Below, in pieces: positions 39,502 through 50,645 of a DNA stretch of 64,000 nucleotides. The notes beneath the pieces were generated by a model. That model saw nothing but the letters and a program-made list of their open reading frames with translations, did not search any database and had not been told where the DNA came from. The position numbers were made by a program, and so were the translations under genes. Each line of letters starts with the position of its first letter. Position 1 is the first letter of the stretch. This stretch comes from Balanoglossus misakiensis (lineage: Eukaryota; Hemichordata): NCBI GenBank assembly GCA_040954595.2, contig CM082598.2:186001-250000 (forward strand), read 5' to 3'.

Positions 39502-39590
39502 CTGGTAAATTGTTTAGTCTGCTTGACCTGAGTATTTTAATTCTATTCTGCACTCTGGTTCACTACTCTACGTACTACTGGGTCAATCAA

Positions 39591-39744
39591 CTTCACCGAA
39601 GTAGTAAATAACAGGTGTGTACATATCAATATGCAAATGAAAAAGAAATGACGAAGGCTCCGGCCTGTCGCGGCCGACCTCGCACTGACCCTCAATGACG
39701 TGACGTCCGAACTCGATGCCCACCAAACCTTTGATTTCATTTTC
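39591..39744 (-). repeat. Dispersed repeat, copy 1 (partner at 48633-48805)
   Basis: From TTCACCGAAGTAG to TTTGATTTCATTTTC this stretch closely matches 48633-48805, apart from a roughly 24-bp block found only in the other copy. On the minus strand both copies read a shared peptide, GLVGIEFGRHVI(E/D)GQCEV. It is either a mobile-element fragment with coding content or an exon with a partial duplicate. Confidence 0.7.
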
Positions 39745-39996
39745 TATCTCTCCAAGCAACCGACGTCCATCGTTGGAAACCAATTCCTATTCCATTTCAG
39801 AATACAAGATACTTTAGAGATACATTATACACATCTTTTCTCAACAACGACGCAGATCATTCAAACCCTCTGCCGGGACACACATGATGCTACTTGACTA
39901 TCCAAAATGACACACGCACACAACCCAAGTAAGAAATTTTGAAAACAAAATCAACGCTTACCTCCTTCTCGTCCTTATTTGCTAACAGATAAGAAG

Positions 39997-41962
39997 ATGA
40001 CGACATTAAGGAAGAAGTCCTTGGTCATAATGTATCTCTTGCTTTGGCACATTATGACTAGCAACGGGCAAGATGGGCTGACGTCCTCCGTCTATCCATA
40101 TCACTCTTCTCACTCATTCTCAACATTGATGGTTACAAAGCACGTGACAGCCAACGTCCAGGACGCCAACAAAGGCGTTGATACCACAGACGGGATGAGA
40201 ACATCCGGGACGTCACCAAACAGAGGTCATGACATGATGTCACCTGTAAACAACATCACACTCGATGGACTTTCCTCTGTTACAAATACCACTGATAGTT
40301 CGAACTTGACTGCCACGATGAACACGATTGACACTTCTACGACATCTGCTTCTAACTGGAAGTGAGTAAATGTTAAAACTGAGTATCTACTGTAATTAAT
40401 GCTCCTTAACTCAATAACATTTAGATTGTGAGTAATATTTTCAGTAGTTTCATTGACGTGTCAAACCGTCGCGTGAAGTCTTCAGGATTTGGCATTATCC
40501 TAGTGACATGAAGACATATTTATGGTGATTTGCCTACCAATGTCATTAGTGGTATAAACTGTAAAATTTTCAAAAAAGCATTTAATCCTCGGGTTTTTGA
40601 AGTCATATATAATCAGTATTCTTTGCGGTCACTTTGATCGTTCCACTCACGTTCTCTTCGCGGTGTTGCGTTGTGTCACGTTTTGGTTTGAAGATTAGAA
40701 TCCGGGCAGAAACAGGCTTCTAGTGGGTAGAGTTTATTGATAAGCCGATTAGTAGTCTCGGAAGATGTTTTGCTCTCTGCGGAAGCACTAATTGGTCGGA
40801 TTAAGAGAAAAAATAGTTTCCATTTTTGATGGAAAGATTAGTGTCATTGTATATTGATGACATTTCCTTTTAACTGACTGGTCGACTTTCCTGTTAAACC
40901 AACCTTTCTTGTTTATACTAGTCTTTCTTTTTTTCTTCTTTTCACAGAACAGACAAATGGATTGATGACGTCACCTTGGCTCTCTTACAAAATGACTTGA
41001 ACGGTTCATATCCTGAAAACGAAACCAACCCTTTCGAAGAAAGAGCAATTTGTCTCACGTTTGCGATGGTACCTGAGTATCTGATTACTTGGATACCTTT
41101 ATGTATCATAGGGATAGCTCTCAATCTTCTGTTTTTAATCATATATACCAGGTCTCGCGTTTTGAGGTCAAGTTCTATGAATTTGCTCACTAACTTAGCC
41201 GTTGCCGATATTCTTTATCTCATATACGTTGGTAGTAAGGCATTGTGTCGTTTGGCTGATCAGGGATGTATCCTACACACAGCTAGAATATATGGAGTCA
41301 ATCCTGGTCAATTCGTGATAACTCTTTGTACTCATGTATCGCCAACGATTGCCACTATTGTGAGTATAGAGCGCTTCAACGCAGTTTTTCAACCGATCGC
41401 TCACCAAAAGGGATTTTTCCATGGGCGGTTAAGATTCATTCTTGGCAGCATTATTCTGTGGGTTCTGGCTTCTGTTTTGAGTGGGCTTTATCTGTGGCAT
41501 GTTAATCCCACTAGTGCGCTTGTATTCCTTGAGAAAACTGAAGCAAGTATTACAATAATGACTCTGTATATAACATTCCACCTTTTCTTCCTTGTAACCT
41601 CTGTAACCTTATATACTGCTATCGCTCGCAAACTCCTGAAAAAGACCGTAGCTGTCACCTCTTCAAGTCGCGCTACAAACAAACATGTTACAAAGATTTG
41701 TTTTGTTCTCGCTGTTGTGATATTTTGCTATGACTCGCTGTGGATGGTTACTTCTTTGCTCCAATTAATAACGATGGTCGACCAAAACTTTGCCGTTAAA
41801 AATAACATAACTGCCTGGATTCCTTGCATTTCTGTCCCAAAAGCCACTTTCACTGTCATCTGTCCCACCATACATGGTGTGATATACACGTTTTCAAGTT
41901 TAAGATACAGGAAGGAAGTCAAAAGTTTCTTAAGTAAAGATTCTAGCCAGGCCACGAGATAA
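39997..41962 (+). CDS. Rhodopsin-like (class A) G protein-coupled receptor, orphan
   Basis: Two coding exons, 39997-40361 and 40948-41962 (donor GGAA|GTGAGT, acceptor TTTTCACAG|A), join through a shared Lys codon in matching phase to give 459 residues. An acceptor at 39988 (TTTGCTAACAG) implies an additional upstream non-coding exon. Residues 1-24 form a signal peptide. About 25-160 are a Ser/Thr-rich extracellular stalk with N-glycosylation sequons (NIT, NTT, NLT, NGS, NET). TM1 starts near 165 with IGIALN, TM2 has NLAVAD, and TM4 has its Trp (ILW). TM6 runs from about 370 and TM7 ends at about 440. The receptor should sit in the plasma membrane. It is atypical: DRY is replaced by IER, the TM6 CWxP Pro is missing (FCYDSLW), and NPxxY reads CPTIHGVIY. 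The ligand is unknown. A polyadenylation signal follows at 42132. Confidence 0.88.
40362..40947 (+). other. Intron of the GPCR gene
   Basis: A 586-bp phase 2 intron, GTGAGT at the donor and a long pyrimidine tract ending TTTTCACAG. It separates the signal peptide and stalk from the membrane domain. Confidence 0.85.
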
Positions 41963-42131
41963 AGGAATTAAATTTTGGTGTTAGTGCTCACAAAAATTAT
42001 TTTTAGATGTACACACATTATTACACATTCTGTCTGTCTGTTCAACTTTCTTCTAAATTAAAATTATATGCTGATCGTGCAATAGACATGTATGTGATTT
42101 GTAAACCTTGTTTCTCAAGAAAAGATCAACA

Positions 42132-42137
42132 AATAAA
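42132..42137 (+). terminator. Polyadenylation signal of the GPCR gene
   Basis: AATAAA, 170 bp past the stop codon and in AT-rich sequence. Confidence 0.55.
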
Positions 42138-44600
42138 TGGACTTTGAAACCTTTTAAGAAGTAGACTGTATCATCAACATGTTGAAAAGGGAATGTTGCT
42201 TTTTTTGAGAAATATATCGCACCCGTTTTCATAACTTCTTGGCCCATTGTTACATACACTCTCCTCTGATTTGCTGATCATTTTTATGTATCATTAAAGG
42301 ATAGAGAATTTGAAAGTGCGACTCTTTGGCTAGGTTTGTTTTCCGATTTCTACTTTGAGTAGACAACTGCAACCGATCGTCTTCCCCTAGGGTCTTCTCC
42401 GACAATGCACGACGTGACATACATACAATCTCTGAAATGCCTCCAAGAAAACATGTTATCGATGAAAAAGGGTCTTTCATTTTTTCTGATTAAATGCCAA
42501 AAGCTCACTCCACGAATCAGACTGATTTGTTACTTTCTAGTTGAGTGCTTTAGACATTTTTGACTCGGAGGTAGACAAAATGAATAACCTTTGTACATCT
42601 CTCGTACATTAAAGACATACGGCGTCGGGTGTCAACACGATTCATCCTTTGAACCATCTTCCGACGAATTAGTTTTATCACGATAATGCATATACATTTA
42701 TCCTTCCTTGGAAATTGTTTTGAAGAAATAACGTCGCGCAAAGAAAGAACAATTGCGAACACATACGAGTGAAATCCCCTGTGTACATGTATTATACATC
42801 ACGGATACCAATTCCTGAACTTCCATCGGAGAAATGTTTTTAGGAGCTCACATATTTGTCCGGAGTTGTGAAACCTCAAACAGATTGAAAGACATATCAG
42901 CTGCAAGGTTTTTACATTTTTTACCTCAAAATTTCTTTTCAATATATGTACAACTTGAGAAGTCTATAACTGCATTGTTATAATGCGCTGGTAATATTTC
43001 CATCGTGTTCGCTTTTATCGAGAAAAAAACAAGTTGTACCCGAATTCTGCTTCGTCCAGCGCATTGAGCTATACATTTAAAAAAACACATTAGTGTGGAC
43101 GTTGTTTCTTTGTATGGTGTTGTCATGACAACGTGGTCATACTCTTACATACAGACATCCGGCAGGTGTCTCCGCGCGGCATTTTATGTTGTCTAGGTGA
43201 TTTAAAAAGGCTGTGACGTATTTATGATGTTGGCTATACTCAGAAAATATTACGATACCCTCAAATTATTTATATAAAATGAGCTGAATGTCATCAATGG
43301 AAGTTAAATCTGCCAGAATGAAAATTCCCATCCTCTAGCGCGCACCAAACCCAAAATACATTCGTGTTTGAGTTTTTGTATGTTTCGTATATTTGTCTTA
43401 TTCCTTCTTTACGAAGTTCGTCAGAAGCAAACCCATTAAAATTTCAAGTACGAAATCTGGGTTGGTCAACAAATATAAACTTCCACATGTCACAACGTTT
43501 TCTACGACCATTTAATTATTTATAGCAGTTGGCGGGCACTCAAGCGACAAAATCCGTACATATTGTGTTACCACTTTGTTGTCATTGACATCACATTGGC
43601 AACATACGACAGATTGGCGTAAATAATTTCAGAAGACGTTCGACTGAGTGGTCGTCAAACTTGTAGCAAGAACGACAGTGTCAATTCATACCAGAATAGT
43701 ATATACTTACGCCGAAACTTAATATCAGCGAGGCAGATATCTGACATAGCGAATGATTTTATTTCGGTCTTTCTAGTGTACGTGAGGACGGATCAAAATA
43801 ACAAGGATATCGATCATGACGTCACGAAGGTGAGAAATAAGATATATTTGGTTTGCCTATGCCCGGTGTAATGGTCGGGGTATAATTTTTGTATTGATAT
43901 CTCGACAGTTCAGCATACCGATCTGAAGGGGTGTAAGCTGTACTATGATATCATTTTGTTTTCAAATTTGAAAGGGCCAAGGATTTGTAAGTTTGAATGT
44001 GGGATGGACATCCATACGCGCTGTTGACACTTTGGAAATCTGATTCCCGTTGTCAAGGATATCGGGAGCTGTTGTATAAATTCAAGTTGAAAGTCATGAA
44101 GTCACTCCATCAAATTCTCACCTGAGGGGGTCACAGCATCTCATTTTTCAGCACAAAGATCCCTTTGCCATTTTCATCAAACTCGATATCCATGGCTAAC
44201 ACAGCATGAATTGAAACCTGATTCCGTGTTTGACTGCAAACTATATCCGAGAATCAAACACCGTTCTCTTCCTTCGAGCAGGAATGATTACTGTATTCTG
44301 AGAGGCATGAGTAACACAAAAGTGAATTTTGAAAGTATGTGAATGGTGCTCAAGAGATTTATCACAGTTCAAGGCTTAATGACTGTGTGTACCAATGACA
44401 TTGAACATCTGAATCACCATAAATTTGTCTCTCAACTCCGTCCGTCTGTCTGTCTGTACTTCTTTCATATATATATATTTGTATTTTGATCTTGGTACAG
44501 ATATAAAGAAGTAAGGCGGCTAAGTATGCAAATGTTCAAGACTTTGGAACAGGCAAGCCTAATTCTGTTCTGGATCATACTATAAACACAGACCATAATA
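42138..44600. other. Intergenic stretch
   Basis: No supportable exon. The right end presumably holds the 5'UTR and promoter of the large single-exon gene. An in-frame TAA at 44601 bounds that frame. Confidence 0.4.
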
Positions 44601-44636
44601 TAAATAACCATCGGAATTCCACATGAACTGACAGAT

Positions 44637-47600
44637 ATGATCTCACAGCAGAAACTTCTCCATAATCGTTATGATGATGATGGCGCTGAGCTCGATGAAA
44701 GTTTTGGTTTGCAGACAAAATCTGTTCTCCGCGACAAACAGAAACTGGTTTGTCCCAGTTTAACGGACATAAAATCAAAACTGGCTGTAGATGCGATAAA
44801 CATTCTCAAGTATCGAGCAGCTGTCGGCAATGAAAGTCCGGTGTACTTGTACGAAAAGTTCTACGGAAAAGTTTTTAAAAGAAGGGGTGTTAAGTGTTCT
44901 CCTGTTCAAAGCAAATTTCTAAATACGTATGAGAAACACCGAAATCTGATGCGAGATGTCAAGAATAATCGTGGTTTACTCGAAAGAAGTTGCCGGGCTT
45001 TATCAACCGATAAGTTTACAGACTTGAGGATATCGATCACAATTAGTGAGACTGACCAATCAGAATGGAACACTGCAGCTGACTATGATGACAATACCTC
45101 GCCACCGACCACGGATTTCGACACAGTGCAACGTTCTGACAGATCATCTGCTCATTCACTTTGTAACGATGATGTGTCTGAGGGCGAACTTCTTTCAAAC
45201 ATACGTCATGCATCATCTTCTAATCCTGATCCAAGAATACGCCGATTCTCGGGGAACCCTGCAGTTGCAGAAACCAAGGTTGAAGATGCTGAATGCATCA
45301 AGAAACGAACTGAATCGCAGATAGCTTCAAAAGTAAAACATCCCACACTGTCAGACGACTCTTGGTCCCTTGGTGACGCCAGAAGACGGAGAATTAGAAG
45401 ACTGAGACCACAATGTGTATCCTGTAATGTCAGTCAAGCAACAACTATTGACAACAGCAAAGTTCACACTGACAGTCAGAACAAGTTTCTGTCCTCATCG
45501 CCATCATCTGCATCATCAGATAATGATGGAGACTTGAATCAGCGTAACAGTGAATCATTTCGGAATCGTAGAAGTGAAAGTACTCTAATGTCGAAGAAAG
45601 AATTATCAGGTCGTGAGTCCAATCATGAAAACGAAATAAATCCACAAGATGCTGCTGAGCATGAAGAACCAGTAGCGTTAAATGACACAAACAAGTTGGC
45701 AGACGGGAAAGAATCGTTAGAAACAGAAACACGGTTATTATTTGATGGTGATGGAGTAAACGATTCATTTCATGAAATCGACTCTGATAAACAGACCAAC
45801 CACCAGGACAGTTCACATGATTCAAACTTGGACACTCCATCTCCTGTTGCTGTGGTTACAAGGAAATTAAAACGCGTAGCTAATGAGCGGGATAAACATT
45901 TACCCCGTCGTAAGTGTGTCGTCCAGGTTGATGGAGGATTTAGACAATCATCTTCTTGTAGGAGAGAACAACCAAACAGCAAAACTATTTGCGAAAATCA
46001 AAACGAGAAAGTTCCCGTTGCTCAGAGCACGCGGAAGAATTCCAACGGTGAAGCGGTCAAAGCCAAATTCGATCGGCAACTGCAAAAGGAGCTTGATGAA
46101 GAACTTCACATAAAAACGCGTAGTTCATCCAATGATAGTCTTGGGCGAGTCGATTCATCCAACACGATTGTGGATGTAGAGACTAGCGGAGGAAGAAACA
46201 CTCAATGTGATAATGTTCCAGAGACGTCTGAGGTGGGTTCCGAGAATGAGGATGTTGAAAAGAGAACCCTCGGGGGCACTACAACTGCAATGGCTGGAAA
46301 ACCTGAAGGTGGTTCTGGTTCCAGTCCATCTATTGGATTTGCAAGTCCATCAGATGAATCTGACCTAGATAGATTAGAGTTTGGAGAACGAGCCTACATT
46401 GTCAGTCAAGCAGGCACCACAGAAATAGAAGAGTTGCTTGTCAAAAGGACAGAGTCTGGTTTACATTACGATATTGGCAGAAGCTATGAGAGTACACCAC
46501 GTGACTTACTACAGTCACACAATGCAGATAACAAGCAAACTACTAACGCTGAAAAAATCCAAAATCATTCCAGTCGCAAGAACAGCCTGAGAGACCATAC
46601 AGAATCGTTGACGTCAAATGTTCAGGTCACAAACGATAGATATAATGAAAAGATCGGAAATGGGGGTGTAATTTTCAAAGAACTTCAAGCATTGGATCAT
46701 GTTCAAAATGACATTAAATCAAATAATGAAGACGATAGAAACAGCGAGTCCAAAAATGCCGAAGTAAAAGGAATACTGACGTGGCCAAAACAGACACCCT
46801 CAGTGGTGAAAAGAAGACTAGTTTTCAGAGCGAAAGAGGAATCTCCTGTCTATGGTGTAAGAAGTGTAAGAATATTACTGAAGAAAAGAGATAAAATCAC
46901 ATATCATTTAGGAAAACCAGAAAATCTTGAAGACTTGGAACCCAAGCGCGAAGCTTTGAAAAATCCGAGTGGACAAGAGTCCAGGCATGAACTTCACATA
47001 CCTCCCATTCCTCGTCAAGGTGGGAAAACTTTGAAAGCAACGAAGAGGAGAGAAGTGGTGAAGAAAGAACAAGCCACGGAAAGAAAGACTTTAAGGAAAC
47101 CAGCCGCTTGGAGATTGAATCTGCAACAAGATAAAGACAAACGAGGACTTCCTACTTTGTCAGACATTTTGAAATTGTTAAGTGAAACCAGTGAAGAACT
47201 AGCCAAGCTACAGAAAGGCGAAATGGGAGTTGATAATCTCCACGCCGACGACAATCCGTCTGATGAAAATAACGGAGACATAAATTCAGAAGAAACACCG
47301 CTAACAGTCAACAAAAGCACCATTGTACGAGACACACCACTTTCTCACTTGGATATCAACTCTGAAAAAACTAGTAGAGAAACGAAAAAGAACGAAGAAT
47401 TTGAAAAATCAAAAGGCGACGTAAAATTGCAAATAGACCCCCAAACGCAGAGGGAAGAATCGGCGTCGCTTGAAGATCAACGTAAAGGAAAACACATGAG
47501 TGTGAGCATATCTGTCAGTGACTTTGATACTTCGACACTTTTGCCATCTGGCCTACTACTGAAAAGTGTTACTTCTCCTCCTCCGCCCATGGGAGATAGC

Positions 47601-48206
47601 AGAAGGTCAAGTATGTCATCGTTAAGGGCACTGACACCAATGGTAGCGCATACAGTGGAAGACTTTACAGAGCAGATTCGACAAAGAATTGCCGAGCAAC
47701 AAGAAGCAGCCGAGAAAGAAGCGAAAGACAGAGCAAAGTTGATCGGGCGAAAAGACAGAAAACCACCGCTCAGGGGATCTATTATCCCGTCTTACGTGAA
47801 GAAGCTACTTTCACGACCTGACGATGAAATCAAAGATCCTCGAGCTCGTGGTCTTCTCGATACAATGAAACCAAAAGTAATGAGAAAAAGACCGGGACAA
47901 AAGCCCGATATTCAAATTGTTGTGCAACCACCGAATGACTCGGACAAGACTGACAAATGTAATGAAAATGAAACTTTAGGCCAAGTGTCCAATGGCGCTT
48001 TAATTTTGCATCTACCTCCGCTTACTCCCGTGAGACGGTTGCAAGTGGAGGCAAGAATGCAAACGTTGCAAGACTTCGAGGATCTCGAACAGATTTCTTC
48101 AGACATGGATCTTCAGGAAATCGGTAGCGAAGTCATCATCCAAAACGGCTCTTTGTATCGCCGACTGAAGAACTCCATAGACACAGTCGGGTCAATCCGA
48201 AAATAA
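44637..48206 (+). CDS. Large, mostly disordered, highly charged protein of unknown function
   Basis: A single uninterrupted frame of 1,189 codons. The ATG at 44637 is the first after an in-frame TAA at 44601. Residues about 40-125 look ordered (SPVYLYEKFYGKVFKRR, then a Lys/Arg-rich helix). Most of the remainder is Ser/Asp/Glu/Asn/Lys-rich and probably disordered. A basic block around 720-770 (GILTWPKQTPSVVKRRL) is followed by a Lys/Arg-rich stretch. A charged helix (IRQRIAEQQEAAEKEAKDR) lies near 1015-1045, and then IIPSYVKKLL. The C-terminus is ordered-looking again (LPPLTPVRRLQVEARMQTL). There is no signal peptide, membrane segment or known domain. I do not recognise the family. Codon-level composition and length leave little doubt that it is coding. 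An AATAAA overlaps the stop codon. Confidence 0.85.
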   Translation: MISQQKLLHNRYDDDGAELDESFGLQTKSVLRDKQKLVCPSLTDIKSKLAVDAINILKYRAAVGNESPVYLYEKFYGKVFKRRGVKCSPVQSKFLNTYEKHRNLMRDVKNNRGLLERSCRALSTDKFTDLRISITISETDQSEWNTAADYDDNTSPPTTDFDTVQRSDRSSAHSLCNDDVSEGELLSNIRHASSSNPDPRIRRFSGNPAVAETKVEDAECIKKRTESQIASKVKHPTLSDDSWSLGDARRRRIRRLRPQCVSCNVSQATTIDNSKVHTDSQNKFLSSSPSSASSDNDGDLNQRNSESFRNRRSESTLMSKKELSGRESNHENEINPQDAAEHEEPVALNDTNKLADGKESLETETRLLFDGDGVNDSFHEIDSDKQTNHQDSSHDSNLDTPSPVAVVTRKLKRVANERDKHLPRRKCVVQVDGGFRQSSSCRREQPNSKTICENQNEKVPVAQSTRKNSNGEAVKAKFDRQLQKELDEELHIKTRSSSNDSLGRVDSSNTIVDVETSGGRNTQCDNVPETSEVGSENEDVEKRTLGGTTTAMAGKPEGGSGSSPSIGFASPSDESDLDRLEFGERAYIVSQAGTTEIEELLVKRTESGLHYDIGRSYESTPRDLLQSHNADNKQTTNAEKIQNHSSRKNSLRDHTESLTSNVQVTNDRYNEKIGNGGVIFKELQALDHVQNDIKSNNEDDRNSESKNAEVKGILTWPKQTPSVVKRRLVFRAKEESPVYGVRSVRILLKKRDKITYHLGKPENLEDLEPKREALKNPSGQESRHELHIPPIPRQGGKTLKATKRREVVKKEQATERKTLRKPAAWRLNLQQDKDKRGLPTLSDILKLLSETSEELAKLQKGEMGVDNLHADDNPSDENNGDINSEETPLTVNKSTIVRDTPLSHLDINSEKTSRETKKNEEFEKSKGDVKLQIDPQTQREESASLEDQRKGKHMSVSISVSDFDTSTLLPSGLLLKSVTSPPPPMGDSRRSSMSSLRALTPMVAHTVEDFTEQIRQRIAEQQEAAEKEAKDRAKLIGRKDRKPPLRGSIIPSYVKKLLSRPDDEIKDPRARGLLDTMKPKVMRKRPGQKPDIQIVVQPPNDSDKTDKCNENETLGQVSNGALILHLPPLTPVRRLQVEARMQTLQDFEDLEQISSDMDLQEIGSEVIIQNGSLYRRLKNSIDTVGSIRK

Positions 48207-48632
48207 AGGCAATGAGCCAAGCCAACACCACGTGACTTGGAGATGAGAAGTTACCGACAATCAGATAATGAGACAAAACATTCAACGATGAGTTTCCTGA
48301 TGGTTGATGGCTTGTACAATGATTTTGTAATTTTCCGGCTTATGGTGAATGGTTCGCATTTTAAAATGAATTTATAGCTTTGTACTTCACGATGGAGTCA
48401 GTAATACACATTTTAAAAATCGCGTCAAGGACACGGTGGTCCCATTGAGTTATTACACAAGAAAAAGTCTACACCGGAGTACATGGCCATATACAGACAG
48501 ACAGACAGACACACATAGCGAGAGATCAATGGGCAAGCACTGACTGGCCCATAAGCTGCCAATGGTATATGTACTGTACATACACTAAATAGAACAGCCG
48601 GCCTCTTTAAAACTTAGCCAGTTATGTAATCA

Positions 48633-48805
48633 TTCACCGAAGTAGTAAATAACAGGTGTGCACATATCAATATGCAAATGAAAAAGAACTGACCCCATTC
48701 TATTGTGTATTCCTGACGAAGGCTCCGGCCTGTCGCGACTTCGCACTGACCATCAATGACGTGACGTCCGAACTCGATGCCCACCAAACCTTTGATTTCA
48801 TTTTC
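48633..48805 (-). repeat. Dispersed repeat, copy 2 (partner at 39591-39744)
   Basis: Near-identical to 39591-39744 but with an extra roughly 24-bp block (GAATACACAATAGAATGG...). It sits inside a block inserted into the larger repeat unit, which argues that it is mobile or was captured by a mobile element. Confidence 0.7.
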
Positions 48806-49188
48806 ATTTAAATCAATCACACCAGGAACCTCCTGCCTAATTAAACAACTCAATAAAGTAAATACACACCACTTTGCAAAGCAATCTGACCAGTACTTCT
48901 TGAGTTACTGAGTTTTGACCAAATTCCCAACAACAACAATCTAATATCGGACTGTCGACACAGAGATCTGATGGGACGACGATGAATGCCTAGATGAACT
49001 GTATGGCTCTCAAATCACATCAAAGAAGGCGATACAAAAGCTTGGGGTGTGTTGCACTGACCTGCGTTAACAGATCCCGTGAGGAGTACGGTGCCCAGAG
49101 CGCTAACACATCCCCAATACAAACTCATGGACACAAACTGTTTACATTTCTAGGTCCAAAATTTAACTACAGTGAGACAAAACTGTTA

Positions 49189-49994
49189 GGCTGCATTCAC
49201 AAACACCTCTGGAGGGGGGGGGGCGGGAGAATTGAGGGGGGGGATTTGAAAAAATTGAGGGTATGTAAGGGGGGGGATTTGAAATAATTTAGGGACTGAA
49301 AGGGGGGGACTTGAAAACTTTAACAACTAAATATTTATTTTGAGTCCACAAAAATGCAGTTTCGCGCCCTTTATTTTACAAAATTTTCTAATGTGGGAGG
49401 GGGACACCCCCTCCCACACCCACCCCCTCCATTCATCAACACCTTTCAATCATTGACTGGTTTATCTAGCGTCCCAGATCAGGGGACTTGCCCCACCCCA
49501 TGATAACTTTGAGCGGCGACGGTTAAATTTGTCCTTCCCAACATACCGGTAGTTGAGTTAATTTGCTTTTGCCGGGTTCATTAAAATGCAACTTTGAGCT
49601 ATGTATTTTAGAAAATTTTCTTACGTGGGAGGGGGACACCCCCTCCCAAACCCACCCCCTTCAATTCTCGGTTTACAATGTCTCCCAACACAGAATACAA
49701 ATATATGTACTAAAAAAATAAAAACAATGTTCAGTTTTAATACCCATTGATGAGGGGAAACATCAGCTTCAAATTCTTTTCATGGGAGCGCTGTTTTTCT
49801 TTTTACAAGATAGATAGGTGATGTGTTTTGCTCTGTGAAAGAAAATGGGGGGGGGGGATTTCAAAATTTTGGCAGTTCGGAAGGGGGGGATTTGAAAATA
49901 TTGGCAGTTCGGAAGGGGGGCGTGTGAAAATTAGCGGTAAAAAAAATTGAATTCTCCCGCCCCCCCCCCTCCAGAGGTGTTTGTGAATGCAGCC
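49189..49994. mobile_element. 806-bp MITE, PIF/Harbinger-like
   Basis: Terminal inverted repeats of over 40 bp start GGCTGCATTCACAAACACC and continue into CTCTGGAGG plus a G-run and CGGGAGAATT. They are mirrored at the right end (AATTCTCCCG...GGTGTTTGTGAATGCAGCC). The element is flanked by TTA on both sides (49186-49188 and 49995-49997). The uninterrupted target, CTGTTAGGCTGTTCTC, survives in the neighbouring repeat copy at about 50433-50448. The interior has two copies of a GGGAGGGGGACACCCCCTCC block (about 49397 and 49627) and several GGGGGGATTTGAAAA motifs, with no transposase. A 3-bp TTA duplication and GG...CC ends fit PIF/Harbinger (established family trait); non-autonomy follows from size. 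Confidence 0.88.
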
Positions 49995-50450
49995 TTAGGC
50001 TGTTCTCATATTTAAATCAAGCATTGAAATGCAAAATAAAGTGTTAAAATGCAAATTAAGACCGACAGGAGTGGTTCTTTTTTTCTCCAATGAAGTTCAA
50101 CTTTGCTGAATGGGCAAACACTGACTGACCCATGACGATCCCATTGTTGTTGGGTCCCATTGGTATGTAAATTGGGACCCAACAACAATCTAATATCGGA
50201 CTGTCGACACAGAGATCTGATGAGACGATGAATGCCAAGATGAACTGTATGGCTCTCAAATCACATCAAAAGAAGGCGACACATAAGCTTGGGGTGTGTT
50301 GCAACTGACCTGCGTTAACAGATCCCGTGAGGAGTACGGTGCCCAGAGCGCTAACACATTCCCAAATACGAACTCATGGACACAAACTATTTACATTACT
50401 AGGTCCAAAACTTTAACTACAGTGAGACAAAACTGTTAGGCTGTTCTCAT

Positions 50451-50645
50451 TAGAATTAGTTAATTTATATAGCGAAGTGTCAACGAAAACCATTATCCAA
50501 TCCGCTTTACAATAAATACATAGTAAGAAAATGAGAACATGTTACCAGAAAGAAGAGAAAAATACGTATAACCTCAAATGAAAATATACAAATAGTGTCC
50601 ATACTACAAAGTGCTAACAGTTCAGCGTGAAATAGACCCAAACGG
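50451..50645. mobile_element. 195-bp inserted element with 9-bp target duplication
   Basis: Inserted between two copies of TGTTCTCAT (50442-50450 and 50646-50654). The other copy of the host repeat (about 49999-50010) has this site once. The insert contains TTTATATAGCGAAGTG and CCAATCCGCTTTACAATA, reminiscent of a short interspersed family common in marine invertebrates. The class is not certain. Confidence 0.65.

Noticed and set aside
48994-49287. 97-codon plus-strand frame ending in Gly-rich sequence
   Set aside because: It crosses the repeat/MITE boundary and the Gly run comes from the G-rich terminal repeat.
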